A stretch of DNA of 47,323 bases from Bradyrhizobium sp. AS23.2 (lineage in GTDB: Bacteria > Pseudomonadota > Alphaproteobacteria > Rhizobiales > Xanthobacteraceae), in assembly GCF_001908185.1 (NCBI RefSeq), contig NZ_LGHM01000153.1, positions 1 through 47,323 of the forward strand. The letters are read 5' to 3'. A program made the translations under genes and the position numbers. The first letter of the stretch is position 1. Each line of letters starts with the position of its first letter. Shown piece after piece: positions 29,347 through 38,313 of this stretch. The notes below the pieces were generated by a model. The model had not been told where the DNA came from. It did not search any database and saw only the letters and a list, made by a program, of their open reading frames with translations.

Positions 29347-30783
29347 ATGAGCTTTGAGACTGCAGGTTATCAACTGGCGCCAGTGCTGCCCGAGATCGTG
29401 CTCGCGATCGGCGCCATGGCGCTCTTGATGCTGGGGGCCTACCGCGGGCAGGGGACCACAAGGACGGTCACGTCGCTTGCCGTCGTGCTGCTGATCGTGG
29501 TCGGCGCGCTCGTGTACATGCAGCCCGCGGGCAAGCAGGTGACCTTCGGCGGCAGCTTCATCGTCGACGATTTTGCGCGCTTCATGAAGATCCTGACCCT
29601 GATCGGCTCGGCGGTGACGCTGGTTCTGTCGACCGAGTTCCTGTCCGACCCCTCGCGGCGCATCTTCGAATACGCGATCCTGGTGCTGCTCTCGACGCTC
29701 GGCATGATGGTGCTGATCTCGGCCGGCGACCTGATCTCGCTCTATCTCGGCCTTGAGCTGATGTCGCTTGCGCTCTATGTCGTGGCGGCCTCGAACCGTG
29801 ACGACACCAAGTCGAACGAAGCCGGCCTGAAATACTTCGTGCTCGGCGCGCTGTCATCGGGCATGCTGCTGTACGGCGCCTCGCTGGTCTATGGCTTCAC
29901 CGGCACGGTCAGCTTCACGGGCATCGCGTCGGTCGCGACGGTCTCGAATGTCGGCCTGGTGTTCGGTCTTGTCTTCCTGCTCGCCGGCCTGTGCTTCAAG
30001 GTCTCGGCCGTGCCGTTCCACATGTGGACGCCGGACGTGTACGAGGGCGCTCCGACGCCGGTGACCACCTTCTTCGCCTCGGCACCGAAGGTGGCCGCGC
30101 TCGCCGTCTTCACCCGCGTCACGCTCACCGCATTCCCGGGCATCGTCACGCAGTGGCAGCAGATCCTGGTGTTCGTGGCGATCGCCTCGATGGCGCTCGG
30201 CTCCTTCGCCGCGATCGGTCAGACCAACATCAAGCGCCTGATGGCCTATTCCTCGATCGGCCACATGGGCTTCGCGCTGGTCGGCCTTGCCTCTGGCACG
30301 GTCGAGGGCGCGCAGGGCGTGCTGATGTACATCGTGATCTATGTCGCGATGACGCTCGGTTCGTTCTCGGTCATCCTCGCCATGAAGCGCAACGGCCAGG
30401 CCGTGGAGCAGATCAGCGATTTCGCCGGCCTGTCGCGGACCAACCCGCTGCTCGCCTTCATGTTCGCGATGCTGCTGTTCTCGCTCGCAGGCATCCCGCC
30501 GCTCGCCGGCTTCTTCGCCAAGTGGTACGTCTTCGTCGCCGCCATCAAGGCCAATCTGTTCACGCTTGCCGTCATCGGCGTGCTGACCAGCGTGGTGGGC
30601 GCTTACTACTACCTCGCCATCGTCAAGACGATGTACTTCGACGAGCCGGCCGGCAAGGTCGACCCGGTGCGTTTCGAGGTGCGGACGGTGCTGGCGGTCG
30701 CGGGCCTGTTCAACATCCTGTTTGCATTGTTCGCGGGCCCGGTGGTGAGCGTCGCCTCCGCCGCGGCAAAGTCGCTGTTCTAG
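29347..30783 (+). CDS. nuoN: NADH-quinone oxidoreductase subunit N
   Basis: This 478-residue antiporter-like membrane subunit (ND2) completes complex I. It contains LISLYLGLELMSLALYVVAA with the conserved Glu, CFKVSAVPFHMWTPDVYEGA with the Lys, and IGQTNIKRLMAYSSIGHMGF. Fourteen helices are expected, as in other bacterial NuoN. The birA gene begins one base after its stop, so the operon continues beyond complex I. Confidence 0.98.
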   Translation: MSFETAGYQLAPVLPEIVLAIGAMALLMLGAYRGQGTTRTVTSLAVVLLIVVGALVYMQPAGKQVTFGGSFIVDDFARFMKILTLIGSAVTLVLSTEFLSDPSRRIFEYAILVLLSTLGMMVLISAGDLISLYLGLELMSLALYVVAASNRDDTKSNEAGLKYFVLGALSSGMLLYGASLVYGFTGTVSFTGIASVATVSNVGLVFGLVFLLAGLCFKVSAVPFHMWTPDVYEGAPTPVTTFFASAPKVAALAVFTRVTLTAFPGIVTQWQQILVFVAIASMALGSFAAIGQTNIKRLMAYSSIGHMGFALVGLASGTVEGAQGVLMYIVIYVAMTLGSFSVILAMKRNGQAVEQISDFAGLSRTNPLLAFMFAMLLFSLAGIPPLAGFFAKWYVFVAAIKANLFTLAVIGVLTSVVGAYYYLAIVKTMYFDEPAGKVDPVRFEVRTVLAVAGLFNILFALFAGPVVSVASAAAKSLF

Positions 30784-30784
30784 G

Positions 30785-31591
30785 ATGGGGTTCGCGCTCG
30801 GTCCTCGCGCATTGTCCGCGGGCCATCGGCTCGCGGCTTTCGAACGGACCGGCTCGACCAATACCGACGCGATCGAACATGCCAGGCGCGGCGAACGCGG
30901 CCCGATGTGGTTCGTCACATCCGAGCAGACCGCCGGCCGCGGTCGCCGCCAGCGCGCCTGGATCGCGCCGCGCGGCAATCTGGCAGCCAGCGTTCTTGAA
31001 GTCCTGGACGTCGCCCCCGCCGTCGCCGCGACGCTTGGCTTTGCGGCCGGCCTTGCGGAGGAGGCGGCGCTGGAGAAGGTCAGCCTGGAAGCCGCGCTGC
31101 GCCTTGGCCCGGACCGCCCCCGCTACGCCTTGAAATGGCCGAACGACGTGCTCGCCGGAGGCAAGAAGCTCGTCGGCATCGCCCTCGAGGCTGAAGTTGT
31201 CGGCGACCGCCTCGCCGTCGTCGCAGGCATGGGGACCAACGTCGTGGCAGCGCCGGAAGGCACCCCGACGCCCGCGGTGTCGCTCGCAGCGCTCGGCGTC
31301 CAGATCAGCGCCGAGGAGCTGTTCCTGGCATTGTCCGACGCCTGGGTCGAATTCCGCGGCATCTGGGACAATGGCCGCGGCTTTGCCGAGATCCGCAAGC
31401 TGTGGCTGGAGCGCGCCGCCGGCCTCGGCGAGCGGGTCGCAATCAACACGGGAACGATGACGTTGGAAGGCATTTTTGACACCATCGACGACACCGGCTG
31501 CCTGATCGTACGCACCGCGGAGGGCCGGCGTGTGCCCGTGGCCGCGGGCGAGGTGTTCTTCGGCTCGGCCGCCTCCGTGGGAGCTGCCTGA
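30785..31591 (+). CDS. birA: Biotin-[acetyl-CoA-carboxylase] ligase
   Basis: This 268-residue enzyme activates biotin with ATP and attaches it to the biotin carboxyl carrier protein of acetyl-CoA carboxylase and related enzymes. It has the catalytic domain (SEQTAGRGRRQRAW, the biotinyl-AMP loop; LKWPNDVLAGGKKLVGI with the catalytic Lys) and the small SH3-like C-terminal domain. It lacks the N-terminal DNA-binding domain of E. coli BirA, so it is not a repressor. It is one base from nuoN and overlaps rnj by one base (TGATG), a gene order I recall as common in alphaproteobacteria. Confidence 0.95.
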   Translation: MGFALGPRALSAGHRLAAFERTGSTNTDAIEHARRGERGPMWFVTSEQTAGRGRRQRAWIAPRGNLAASVLEVLDVAPAVAATLGFAAGLAEEAALEKVSLEAALRLGPDRPRYALKWPNDVLAGGKKLVGIALEAEVVGDRLAVVAGMGTNVVAAPEGTPTPAVSLAALGVQISAEELFLALSDAWVEFRGIWDNGRGFAEIRKLWLERAAGLGERVAINTGTMTLEGIFDTIDDTGCLIVRTAEGRRVPVAAGEVFFGSAASVGAA

Positions 31592-33262
31592 TGGCGAGGC
31601 CCGACGAACTGGTCTTTGCGCCGCTCGGCGGCGTCGGCGAGATCGGCATGAACCTGTCGGTCTACGGCCTCGGCAACCGCCAACAACGCGCCTGGCTCGC
31701 GGTCGACCTCGGTGTCTCCTTCGGCGACGAGGAGCATCTGCCGGGCATCGACCTGATCATGCCCGACATCAGCTTCCTGGAGAAGGAACGCAAGAACCTG
31801 ATGGGCCTGGTGCTGACCCACGCCCATGAGGACCATTTCGGCGCCATCATCGACCTCTGGCCGAAGCTGAAATGCCCGATCTATGCGACCCAGTTCAGCG
31901 CCGCACTGTTCGAGGCCAAATGCGCCGCCGAGCGTAATGCGCCTGATATCCCGGTCACGGTGGTCCCGTCCGGCGGCCGCGTCGATGTCGGCCCGTTCAA
32001 CGTCGAGTTCATTCCCGTCGCGCATTCGATCCCGGAAGCGCACGCGCTGGCGATCCACACCGAGGCCGGCACGGTGCTGCACACCGGCGACTGGAAGATC
32101 GACCCGACCCCGACCCTGGGGAGCCCGACCGACGAGAAGCGGCTGCGCGAACTGGGCGAGGAGGGCCTGCTCGCGCTGATCGGCGATTCCACCAACGCCG
32201 TGCGCGATGGCCGCTCACCGTCGGAAGCGGAGGTCGCCAGGACCATCATCGACTTGGTCAAATCAGCCAAGGGCCGCGTCGCGGTGACGACCTTCGCCTC
32301 CAACGTCGCCCGCATCAAGGCTGTGGCCGACGCCGCCAGGGCCGCCGACCGCGAGGTCGTCGTGGTCGGCCGCGCCATGGAGCGCGTGGTGCAGGTCGCG
32401 CGTGAGACCGGCTATCTCGATGGCGTCCAGAATTTCCGCTCGCCCGAGGTGTACGGCCATCTTCCGCAGGACAAGGTGCTGGCGTTATGCACCGGCAGCC
32501 AGGGCGAGCCGCGCGCCGCGCTGGCGCGCATCGCCAATGACGACCATCCCGAGATCACGCTCAACCGCGGCGACAGCGTGATCTTCTCCTCGCGGACCAT
32601 TCCCGGCAACGAGAAGGCCGTCGGCTCGATCATGAACAATCTGGTCCTGCAGGGTGTCGAGATCATCACCGACCGCGACCATCTGGTCCACGTCTCCGGC
32701 CATCCCCGCCGCGACGAGTTGCGCGACCTGATCGCCTGGACCAAACCGCAGCTCCTGATCCCGGTGCACGGCGAGGCCCTGCACCTGCACGAGCACGCCA
32801 AGCTCGCGCGCGCCGCCGGCGTGCCCCCGCGTGCTGGTCTGCCGCAACGGCGACCTCGTCAAGCTCGGCCCCGGCGATCCCGGAATCGTCGGTGAGATAC
32901 CTTCGGGCCGCCTCTATAAGGACGGAACGATTTTGGAGGACTCCAAGTCCCGCGCCGTGGTCGAGCGGCGGCGGATGGCGTTCTCCGGCTGCGTTTTCGT
33001 CGCCGTCGCCATGACCGCGCAGGGCGAACTTGCTGACGATCCCGAGGTCGATCTCGTCGGCATCCCCGAAAAGAACAAAGCGGGCGAGACCTTCGACGAC
33101 CTTGTCTTCGACGCCGTGATGTCCACGATCGAGGGGTTGCCAAAGGCGCGCCGCCGCGATCCGGACGCCTTGGGCGAGTCGGTGCGGCGCGCCGTCCGGG
33201 CCGTGATCAACGAACATTGGGGCAAAAAGCCCCTCTGTCTGGTACACGTGCTGACAGTCTGA
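31591..33262 (+). CDS. rnj: Ribonuclease J (frameshifted as given)
   Basis: This is a metallo-beta-lactamase/beta-CASP ribonuclease with endo- and 5'-3' exonuclease activity in mRNA and rRNA processing. Metal-site motifs are clear: LTHAHEDHFGA, VAHSIPEAHAL, HTGDWKID, GDSTNAVRDG, then the beta-CASP region (TTFASNVARI, CTGSQGEPRAAL) and LIPVHGEALHL. After residue 411 the frame is lost at a C5 run (32824-32828). With four C the protein reads GVPRVLVCRNGDLVKL and continues to the end at 33262, giving 556 residues, the expected length. Since this enzyme is important for growth in many bacteria, a base-calling error is more likely than a true knockout. Confidence 0.9.
32824..32828. other. C5 homopolymer that breaks the rnj frame
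   Basis: GTGCCCCCGCGTG gives a shift; GTG-CCC-CGC-GTG (four C) restores V-P-R-V and joins the 5' frame ending downstream of HAKLARAAG to the 3' frame that continues to a natural RNase J C-terminus. Confidence 0.85.
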
Positions 33263-33268
33263 GTGTTA

Positions 33269-33316
33269 AAGTATGATCTCTTCGGAAAGCCGCTTCACCG
33301 CATTTCCGGATCATGC
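33269..33316. repeat. Dispersed intergenic palindrome, copy 1
   Basis: An imperfect palindrome of about 48 bases ends in CCGGATCATGCT and matches the reverse complement of the element at 34435-34483 over most of its length. It fills the rnj-mce gap. The motif AGCATGATCCGGAAAA is one I recall as scattered in rhizobial intergenic regions. Confidence 0.65.
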
Positions 33317-33332
33317 TCTGAGGGAGAGAAAC

Positions 33333-33737
33333 ATGCTGGGCCGGCTCAACCATGTCGCGATCGCGACCAAGGACGCCATCAAGGCCGCCAAGATCTACGG
33401 CGCGGCGTTCGGAGCGCAGATCTCGGAGGCCGTCGCGCTGCCGGAGCATGGCGTCACCACCGTGTTCGTGACGCTGCCCAATACCAAGATCGAGTTCATC
33501 GAGCCCTATGGCGAGGGATCGCCGATCGCGAAATTCCTCGAGCGTAATGCCGACGGCGGCATCCACCACGTCTGCTACGAGGTCGTCGACATCATCGCCT
33601 CGCGCGACACGCTGGTGAAGGAGGGCGCGCGGGTGCTCGGCGACGGCGTGCCGAAGATCGGCGCCCACGGCAAGCCGGTGCTGTTCCTGCACCCGAAGGA
33701 TTTCTCCGGGGCGCTTGTCGAGATCGAGCAGGCGTAA
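33333..33737 (+). CDS. mce: Methylmalonyl-CoA epimerase
   Basis: This 134-residue glyoxalase-fold enzyme interconverts (2R)- and (2S)-methylmalonyl-CoA in propionate and branched-chain catabolism. The start is the ATG behind GAGGGAGAG. Metal-binding His and Glu residues sit in LNHVAIATKD, IEFIEPYGEGSP, GGIHHVCYEV and ALVEIEQA at the end. The KPVLFLHPKDFSG strand is typical of the family. It follows rnj across a palindromic repeat and is 9 bases from the DUF1467 gene, an order I recall in other alphaproteobacteria. Confidence 0.92.
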   Translation: MLGRLNHVAIATKDAIKAAKIYGAAFGAQISEAVALPEHGVTTVFVTLPNTKIEFIEPYGEGSPIAKFLERNADGGIHHVCYEVVDIIASRDTLVKEGARVLGDGVPKIGAHGKPVLFLHPKDFSGALVEIEQA

Positions 33738-33746
33738 GGCCGCCCC

Positions 33747-34022
33747 ATGGCCGTCCAGATATCAACCGCGCTCGCGATCTACTTCGTCATCTGGTGGGTG
33801 GCGCTGTTTCTGACGCTGCCGTTCGGCGTGCGCAGCCAGCACGAGGATGGCGTGGGTGCCCCAGGCACCGACCCCGGCGCGCCGATCCTGACGCGGATGG
33901 GCCGCAAGCTGATCTGGACCACGATCATCTCGGCGATTATTTTCGGGATCGGAATGGCCGCCTATAACGCCGGCTATCTTTCGATCGAACGCTTGTCGAA
34001 ACTGATGGGAATGCCGTTCTAG
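33747..34022 (+). CDS. DUF1467 family small membrane protein
   Basis: This 91-residue protein has two membrane helices: ALAIYFVIWWVALFLTLPFG, followed by RSQHEDG and a Gly/Pro-rich loop, and LIWTTIISAIIFGIGMAAY. The phrase VALFLTLPFGVRSQ and the loop match DUF1467, which is usually found next to mce in alphaproteobacteria. Function is unknown; a membrane role is evident from the helices. Confidence 0.88.
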   Translation: MAVQISTALAIYFVIWWVALFLTLPFGVRSQHEDGVGAPGTDPGAPILTRMGRKLIWTTIISAIIFGIGMAAYNAGYLSIERLSKLMGMPF

Positions 34023-34069
34023 GAGTTCTTGCTACAGCTTTTCGGTTGGGTCGTTGTTCGGGGGGACGA

Positions 34070-34417
34070 ATGACTTTTCAAAGGATCGTCGTTGCGCTTC
34101 TGGTGCTGATCGTGGCCGGTCTCGGTGCCATCGGGTATGTCGAATGGCGGATGGCCGTGCAGGTGCGGACGCTGAAGGCGTTCGTCGAGGGCTATGTCTT
34201 CAATGAGGCGGTCGCGGCCTGCGAGCGGGCGCAGAGTTCGACGCCATTCAAGTGGAACGGGGGCAAGAGCACCTCGGTCATCGGCCTGAACTCGGTGAAG
34301 CTCGACAAATACACGGTCAGCGCCAGCTACACGCTGGTGGCGGACAGCGTCTATTGTGATTACGATCCCATCAAAAGAAAGGCCGAGATCGGCTCGAGCT
34401 TCCTGGAGCGGGAGTAA
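34070..34417 (+). CDS. Membrane-anchored small hypothetical protein
   Basis: The product is 115 residues when started at the ATG behind GGGGGACGA. A single N-terminal helix (IVVALLVLIVAGLGAIGYVEW) anchors a roughly 85-residue domain outside the cytoplasm, with two Cys (AACERAQSS and SVYCDYDP) that could form a disulfide. Alternating polar/hydrophobic strands (KYTVSASYTLVADSV) suggest a beta-sandwich. I do not recognise the family. It lies between the DUF1467 gene and a composite repeat upstream of mtnK. Confidence 0.6.
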   Translation: MTFQRIVVALLVLIVAGLGAIGYVEWRMAVQVRTLKAFVEGYVFNEAVAACERAQSSTPFKWNGGKSTSVIGLNSVKLDKYTVSASYTLVADSVYCDYDPIKRKAEIGSSFLERE

Positions 34418-34434
34418 CGATCCGGCCCTGCCAA

Positions 34435-34483
34435 GAGCATGATCCGGAAAAGTGCGAAGCGGTTTTCCGAGAAGATCATGCTC
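34435..34483. repeat. Dispersed intergenic palindrome, copy 2
   Basis: GAGCATGATC at the left and GATCATGCTC at the right form perfect 10-bp arms around an imperfect interior (GGAAAA/TTTTCC pairing). It is the same element as 33269-33316 in opposite orientation. It sits in the gap before mtnK. Confidence 0.7.
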
Positions 34484-34493
34484 AAATAACAAT

Positions 34494-34520
34494 CTAAAGC
34501 GCGATCTCATCGCGCTTTAG
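34494..34520. repeat. Perfect 12-bp inverted repeat upstream of mtnK
   Basis: CTAAAGCGCGAT (34494-34505) and ATCGCGCTTTAG (34509-34520) form a perfect stem with a CTC loop. It starts 11 bases after the preceding palindrome and ends 17 bases before the mtnK ATG. It resembles a hairpin terminator for the upstream gene, and similar sequences recur in Bradyrhizobium as I recall. Confidence 0.65.
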
Positions 34521-34537
34521 CATGGGGTGGGATCGTC

Positions 34538-35824
34538 ATGACGCAGGGGCAGGGGGATTACCGGATTCTGCAGGAGGCGGCCTTGCGGGACTATCTCGCG
34601 GGTCTGCCGGACCTCAAGGCGATTCTCGGCGGCGAGCCGGCCTCCTGGGCGATCACCGAGGTCGGCGACGGCAACCTCAATCTCGTCTTCATCGTGAAGG
34701 GGGCGCGCGGCGGCATCGCCGTGAAGCAGGCGCTGCCTTACGTCCGTCTCGTCGGCGAGAGCTGGCCGCTGCCGCTGTCGCGGGCCCATTACGAATATCT
34801 CGCTCTGTCCCGGCAGGCCCAGCTCGCGCCGGGCCTCGTGCCGGCGCTGCTGCATCACAACGAGACGCTGGCGCTGACGGTGATGGAGCTCCTCGAGCCC
34901 CATATCATCATGCGCAAGGGGCTTGTCGCGGGTGCGCAATATCCGCGTTTCGTCGACGACATCACCACCTTCATGGCGCGGACGCTGTTCTTCACCTCCG
35001 ACCTCGCGCTCACCGCCGCGGACAAGAAGGAAGGCATCGCGGCTTTCGCCGGCAACCATGCGCTGTGCAAGATCACCGAGGATTTGATCTTCACCGATCC
35101 CTATCGCATCGCCGAGCAGAACCGCTGGACCGCGCCCTACCTCGATGGGCTGGCGGCAGCCCTGCGCGACGACATGGAGCTGCATGTCGCGATCTCCCGG
35201 CTGAAGCTGAAGTTCATGGCAAGCCCCGAAGCGCTGCTCCATGGCGACCTCCACACCGGCTCGATCATGGTCACGGATAGCCAGACGCGGGTGATCGATC
35301 CCGAATTCGCGTTCTATGGCCCGATGGGGTTCGACGTTGGCGCAGTGCTGGCCAATTTGCTGATGGCCTATTTCGCCTCCGCCGGTCACGAGCGATCGCC
35401 GGGCGAGCGCCGCGCGTTCGAGGGCTGGGTGCTGGACACCGTCGATAAGGTCTGGAACGGGTTCGCGCGAAAATTCCTCGATCTCTGGCGTGCAGAAGCC
35501 GCTGGCGATGCCTATCCCGTCTCGCTCTTCGCCGGCGAGAAGGGCGCCGCACGCCTGGAGGCCGAGCGACAAGCCTACATGCGGCGGCTGTTCGCCGACA
35601 CGGTCGGCTTTGCCGCGGCAAAAACCATCCGCCGTATCTTCGGCCTCGCCCACAACATCGATTTCGAACTGATCGAAGACCCGCGGAAGCGAGCGATCAG
35701 CGAAGCCCGCGCCGTGCGGCTGGCGCGCGCGATGATGATGGAGACGGGATCGTTCCCGGCGATTGCCGACGTTACGATTGCCGCGCGAAAGTTGCGGGAC
35801 TGGCAGCCGGAATTATCCAACTGA
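34538..35824 (+). CDS. mtnK: S-methyl-5-thioribose kinase
   Basis: This 428-residue enzyme phosphorylates 5-methylthioribose with ATP in the methionine salvage pathway. It has the aminoglycoside-phosphotransferase-like fold: ITEVGDGNLNLVFIV is the glycine-rich loop, IAVKQALPYVR carries the ATP-binding Lys, LLHGDLHTGSIMV is the catalytic loop with Asp, and VIDPEFAFYGPMGFDVG is the family-specific metal site with Asp and Glu. The length is normal. The usual partner mtnA is not adjacent: a partial repeat and a minus-strand GNAT gene follow. It may have been separated from mtnA by rearrangement. Confidence 0.94.
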   Translation: MTQGQGDYRILQEAALRDYLAGLPDLKAILGGEPASWAITEVGDGNLNLVFIVKGARGGIAVKQALPYVRLVGESWPLPLSRAHYEYLALSRQAQLAPGLVPALLHHNETLALTVMELLEPHIIMRKGLVAGAQYPRFVDDITTFMARTLFFTSDLALTAADKKEGIAAFAGNHALCKITEDLIFTDPYRIAEQNRWTAPYLDGLAAALRDDMELHVAISRLKLKFMASPEALLHGDLHTGSIMVTDSQTRVIDPEFAFYGPMGFDVGAVLANLLMAYFASAGHERSPGERRAFEGWVLDTVDKVWNGFARKFLDLWRAEAAGDAYPVSLFAGEKGAARLEAERQAYMRRLFADTVGFAAAKTIRRIFGLAHNIDFELIEDPRKRAISEARAVRLARAMMMETGSFPAIADVTIAARKLRDWQPELSN

Positions 35825-35827
35825 CCA

Positions 35828-35866
35828 ACCCTCATGGTGAGGAGCGCGTCTTCGCGCCCCGTCATT
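35828..35866. repeat. Truncated REP-like element after mtnK
   Basis: The sequence CCCTCATGGTGAGGAGCGCG followed by TCTTCGCG resembles one arm of a dispersed Bradyrhizobium palindrome (ending CCATGAGG in full copies, from memory), but the second arm is missing. CCTCA-TGG-TGAGG is itself a small palindrome. The gap to the GNAT gene (35867-35911) holds nothing else. Confidence 0.4.
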
Positions 35867-35911
35867 GCGCGGTTACCCCACGACGTTGCCCTTCAACTCA
35901 TCTGGATTGAG

Positions 35912-36811
35912 CTACATGAATCCGGGATTTCGCGGGAGGTAGCTGGCCCAATCTCCGAATTGCCGGTTCGACATCAGCAACATCGGGAGCGTTAGATGCA
36001 TCCCGTGGTTCATCGCCGCCTTGAGCGCTGGCTCGCTCGCGCCCGGCACGAAAGCCGAGATGTTTGGAGAATTGCTCCGTGCCGCAAACGACAACGCACT
36101 GGCGAAAGCTGGACCCACGAGATCCGGCCGACGGACTGCAAGCGGGCCAATGTGTCCTCCGGAGATATAGACATACCCTACGCACTCGCTGCCGGCGTGG
36201 ATGGTGAACCCGCTCGTCGTGCCGTCGCCAAGGAGATATCGGTGATGCTTCTCTCTGGAAACGCCGACGGCACTGATATCCATGAGCGCCAGCTCGTCGA
36301 ACCTGGCTGTCTTGGCCGTGAGAGATTCAAGACGGAGCCGCGGCTCAGCCAATCGGGGCGCCAGGCAGTCACGAGGCGCGCTGACCATGTAGATCGGAAA
36401 GCGCGGGAATAGTCCGTGGCGGATGTAGAGCCCCTGGGACACGTTGTTGAACGTGAAAGTGATCAGCGCCTTGATGGATGCTCCGCGCGCTTCTGCGTGA
36501 GCGAACGTCTTGCTGATAAGTTGATTTCCGATGCCGTCGCTCTGGCGGTCAGGTGCCACGAACAGCTGTGCCAGAAACCAAAGTTCGCCGCAAACCCAAC
36601 TCCACGCGAAGCCGATAACTTCTCCGTCGTCATCGGCTACCCATAGACCTTCGGTATCGTCCCTTAGCGAGAAGGCCTGAAAATTCGGAGGGTGAGAGGA
36701 TGCGATCTTTCCGAAGCCCCGCCGTTCAGTGAGTTCATTGATGCTGGCGACCACGAGCTCATCGGCCCGCGTCAAGTCGTCCATGCAAGCGGGTCGGCAC
36801 ACGATAGCCAT
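35912..36811 (-). CDS. GNAT family N-acetyltransferase
   Basis: This 299-residue protein starts at the ATG behind GGAGG. The N-terminal 155 residues form a GNAT domain: GLWVADDDGEVIGFAWSWV (strands 2-3), LWFLAQLFVAPDRQSDGIGN (strand 4 and the acetyl-CoA pyrophosphate loop) and FTFNNVSQGLYIRHGLFPRF (strand 5/helix). The second half looks like a degenerate second GNAT unit (GFTIHAGSECVGYVYIS, IGPLAVRRPDLVG). The substrate cannot be inferred. It is convergent with mtnK, and the FAD-oxidase gene lies upstream on the same strand across a 56-base gap. Confidence 0.8.
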   Translation of the reverse strand: MAIVCRPACMDDLTRADELVVASINELTERRGFGKIASSHPPNFQAFSLRDDTEGLWVADDDGEVIGFAWSWVCGELWFLAQLFVAPDRQSDGIGNQLISKTFAHAEARGASIKALITFTFNNVSQGLYIRHGLFPRFPIYMVSAPRDCLAPRLAEPRLRLESLTAKTARFDELALMDISAVGVSREKHHRYLLGDGTTSGFTIHAGSECVGYVYISGGHIGPLAVRRPDLVGPAFASALSFAARSNSPNISAFVPGASEPALKAAMNHGMHLTLPMLLMSNRQFGDWASYLPRNPGFM

Positions 36812-36867
36812 GTTCGAGTCCTCCTGCGGGATCGGTATGCCGGACCAACGACAGCATGACCTGGTGA

Positions 36868-38244
36868 TCAGGCCAGCGGCCGGATGTTCTGGTTCATGCG
36901 AAAGAAGTTCGTCGGATCGTATTTCGCCTTGATCCGCTGCAGACGCCGGTAGTTCGGCCCATACGCGGCAGCGACAGGATCGCCCGCCTCGTCGTCATCG
37001 AGATAATTGACATACCGGCCGGAGGCGAAGAAGGGCCGCATGCTTTCGTGGGTTTCGCGTGCCCACGAGATGCAGCGGCTGGTGTCGCCAGGCTGCATCC
37101 ATTGCGCGAGTATCAGGAAGTTGTAGCCATCTCGCCGATGCGGAAATGCCGTATCCCCTGGACCAACACGGGCCGCCGCGCCGTGGATGTGTTCAAGAAG
37201 CAGCTGGCCCATGGGAGTCGGGCAGCGCGCGAAACATTCGATCATGGTCGCAATCGCAGCATCGCTCAGCTCCGTGAGGAAGTTCGATTTCCAGTAGTTG
37301 AGGGCGCCCCTGGGGTAGTTGGCGTCGAGCATGCTGTTGAGCTGGCAATAGGGCATCGGCCCGACTGCGTCCATGATCGGAGCCCCGAACTGCTTCAGCG
37401 GCCGTACGGCTCGTTCGGCATCCGTCGCTGGGCCGCAGTGACAGGTGACAAGAGCAGCGACCTCCGTGCCGGACCCGTCGGGGGCATGCGTCAGGGTCGC
37501 GAACAGCGTGTGCTCGTCCGCTAACGATTGCGTACTGGCCCGGAAGAATTCGAGCAGGTCGCGGGAGCGTTCGATGGGGTGGACGATTGGGCCGCCGGTA
37601 ATGATTGGCCCTACTGGATGGAGGTCGTATTCGAGGCTGGTTGCGATCCCGAAGTTTCCGCCGCCGCCGCGAATGGCCCAGAACAGATCGGGCTCCTCTT
37701 GCTTGCTGGCCCGCAAGACCTTGCCTTCGGCGGTGACGAGTTCGACAGCCCGCAAATTGTCCAGTGCCAGGCCGTACTTGCCCATCAGCCAGCCCAGTCC
37801 CCCGCCGAGGGTCAGTCCGGCGATCCCGGTGGTCGAGACCACGCCGCCGGTGACCGCAAGTCCGTGAAGTTGCGTCTCGCGATTGACCTCGCCCCATGTG
37901 ACCCCGCCCTGCGCCCGTACGGTCTTGCGGGCAGCATCGACGTGGACGCCTTTCATTGGTGACAGGTCGATCATGATCCCGCCGTCAATGGTCGCGCGTC
38001 CTGCCACATTATGGCCGCCGCCACGAACCGCGACCTCGAGGCCGAGCTTGGTCGCAAGAGCGACGGCGTCCACGACGTCGGCCACACTGCGGCATCGGGC
38101 AATCAACGCCGGTCGTTTGTCGACCAGCCCGTTGTGGACTTTTCTCGCCTCCTCAAAGCCCTCGTCCGTTGGTTTGAGGAGCTGTCCCCCAAAAGAGGCG
38201 CTAAGGTCGGCGGCGGCGCTGGCGACAGATGCGATGGACGACAT
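36868..38244 (-). CDS. FAD-binding oxidoreductase (6-hydroxynicotine oxidase/BBE-like)
   Basis: The product is 458 residues when started at the ATG behind GGGGAGA; a longer frame upstream has no ribosome site. It contains the FAD_binding_4 (PP-loop) domain: RCRSVADVVDAVALA, then VAVRGGGHNVAGRATIDGG, where the His can bind the flavin 8-alpha position. TTGIAGLTLGGGLGWLMGKYG is the second loop; it lacks the Cys that makes a bicovalent link in plant BBE. The C-terminal BBE segment (NYRRLQRIKAKYDPTNFFRMN) is present. Such enzymes oxidise alcohols, amines or sugars with O2 as acceptor. The substrate is unknown. It is divergent from a LysR regulator gene that probably controls it. Confidence 0.9.
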   Translation of the reverse strand: MSSIASVASAAADLSASFGGQLLKPTDEGFEEARKVHNGLVDKRPALIARCRSVADVVDAVALATKLGLEVAVRGGGHNVAGRATIDGGIMIDLSPMKGVHVDAARKTVRAQGGVTWGEVNRETQLHGLAVTGGVVSTTGIAGLTLGGGLGWLMGKYGLALDNLRAVELVTAEGKVLRASKQEEPDLFWAIRGGGGNFGIATSLEYDLHPVGPIITGGPIVHPIERSRDLLEFFRASTQSLADEHTLFATLTHAPDGSGTEVAALVTCHCGPATDAERAVRPLKQFGAPIMDAVGPMPYCQLNSMLDANYPRGALNYWKSNFLTELSDAAIATMIECFARCPTPMGQLLLEHIHGAAARVGPGDTAFPHRRDGYNFLILAQWMQPGDTSRCISWARETHESMRPFFASGRYVNYLDDDEAGDPVAAAYGPNYRRLQRIKAKYDPTNFFRMNQNIRPLA

Positions 38245-38313
38245 GACAAGGTCTCCCCGGTTCGACCCGCCAATCCTCAATCGCGGGCTGGCTCGGGGCA
38301 AATCCGAAGAATT

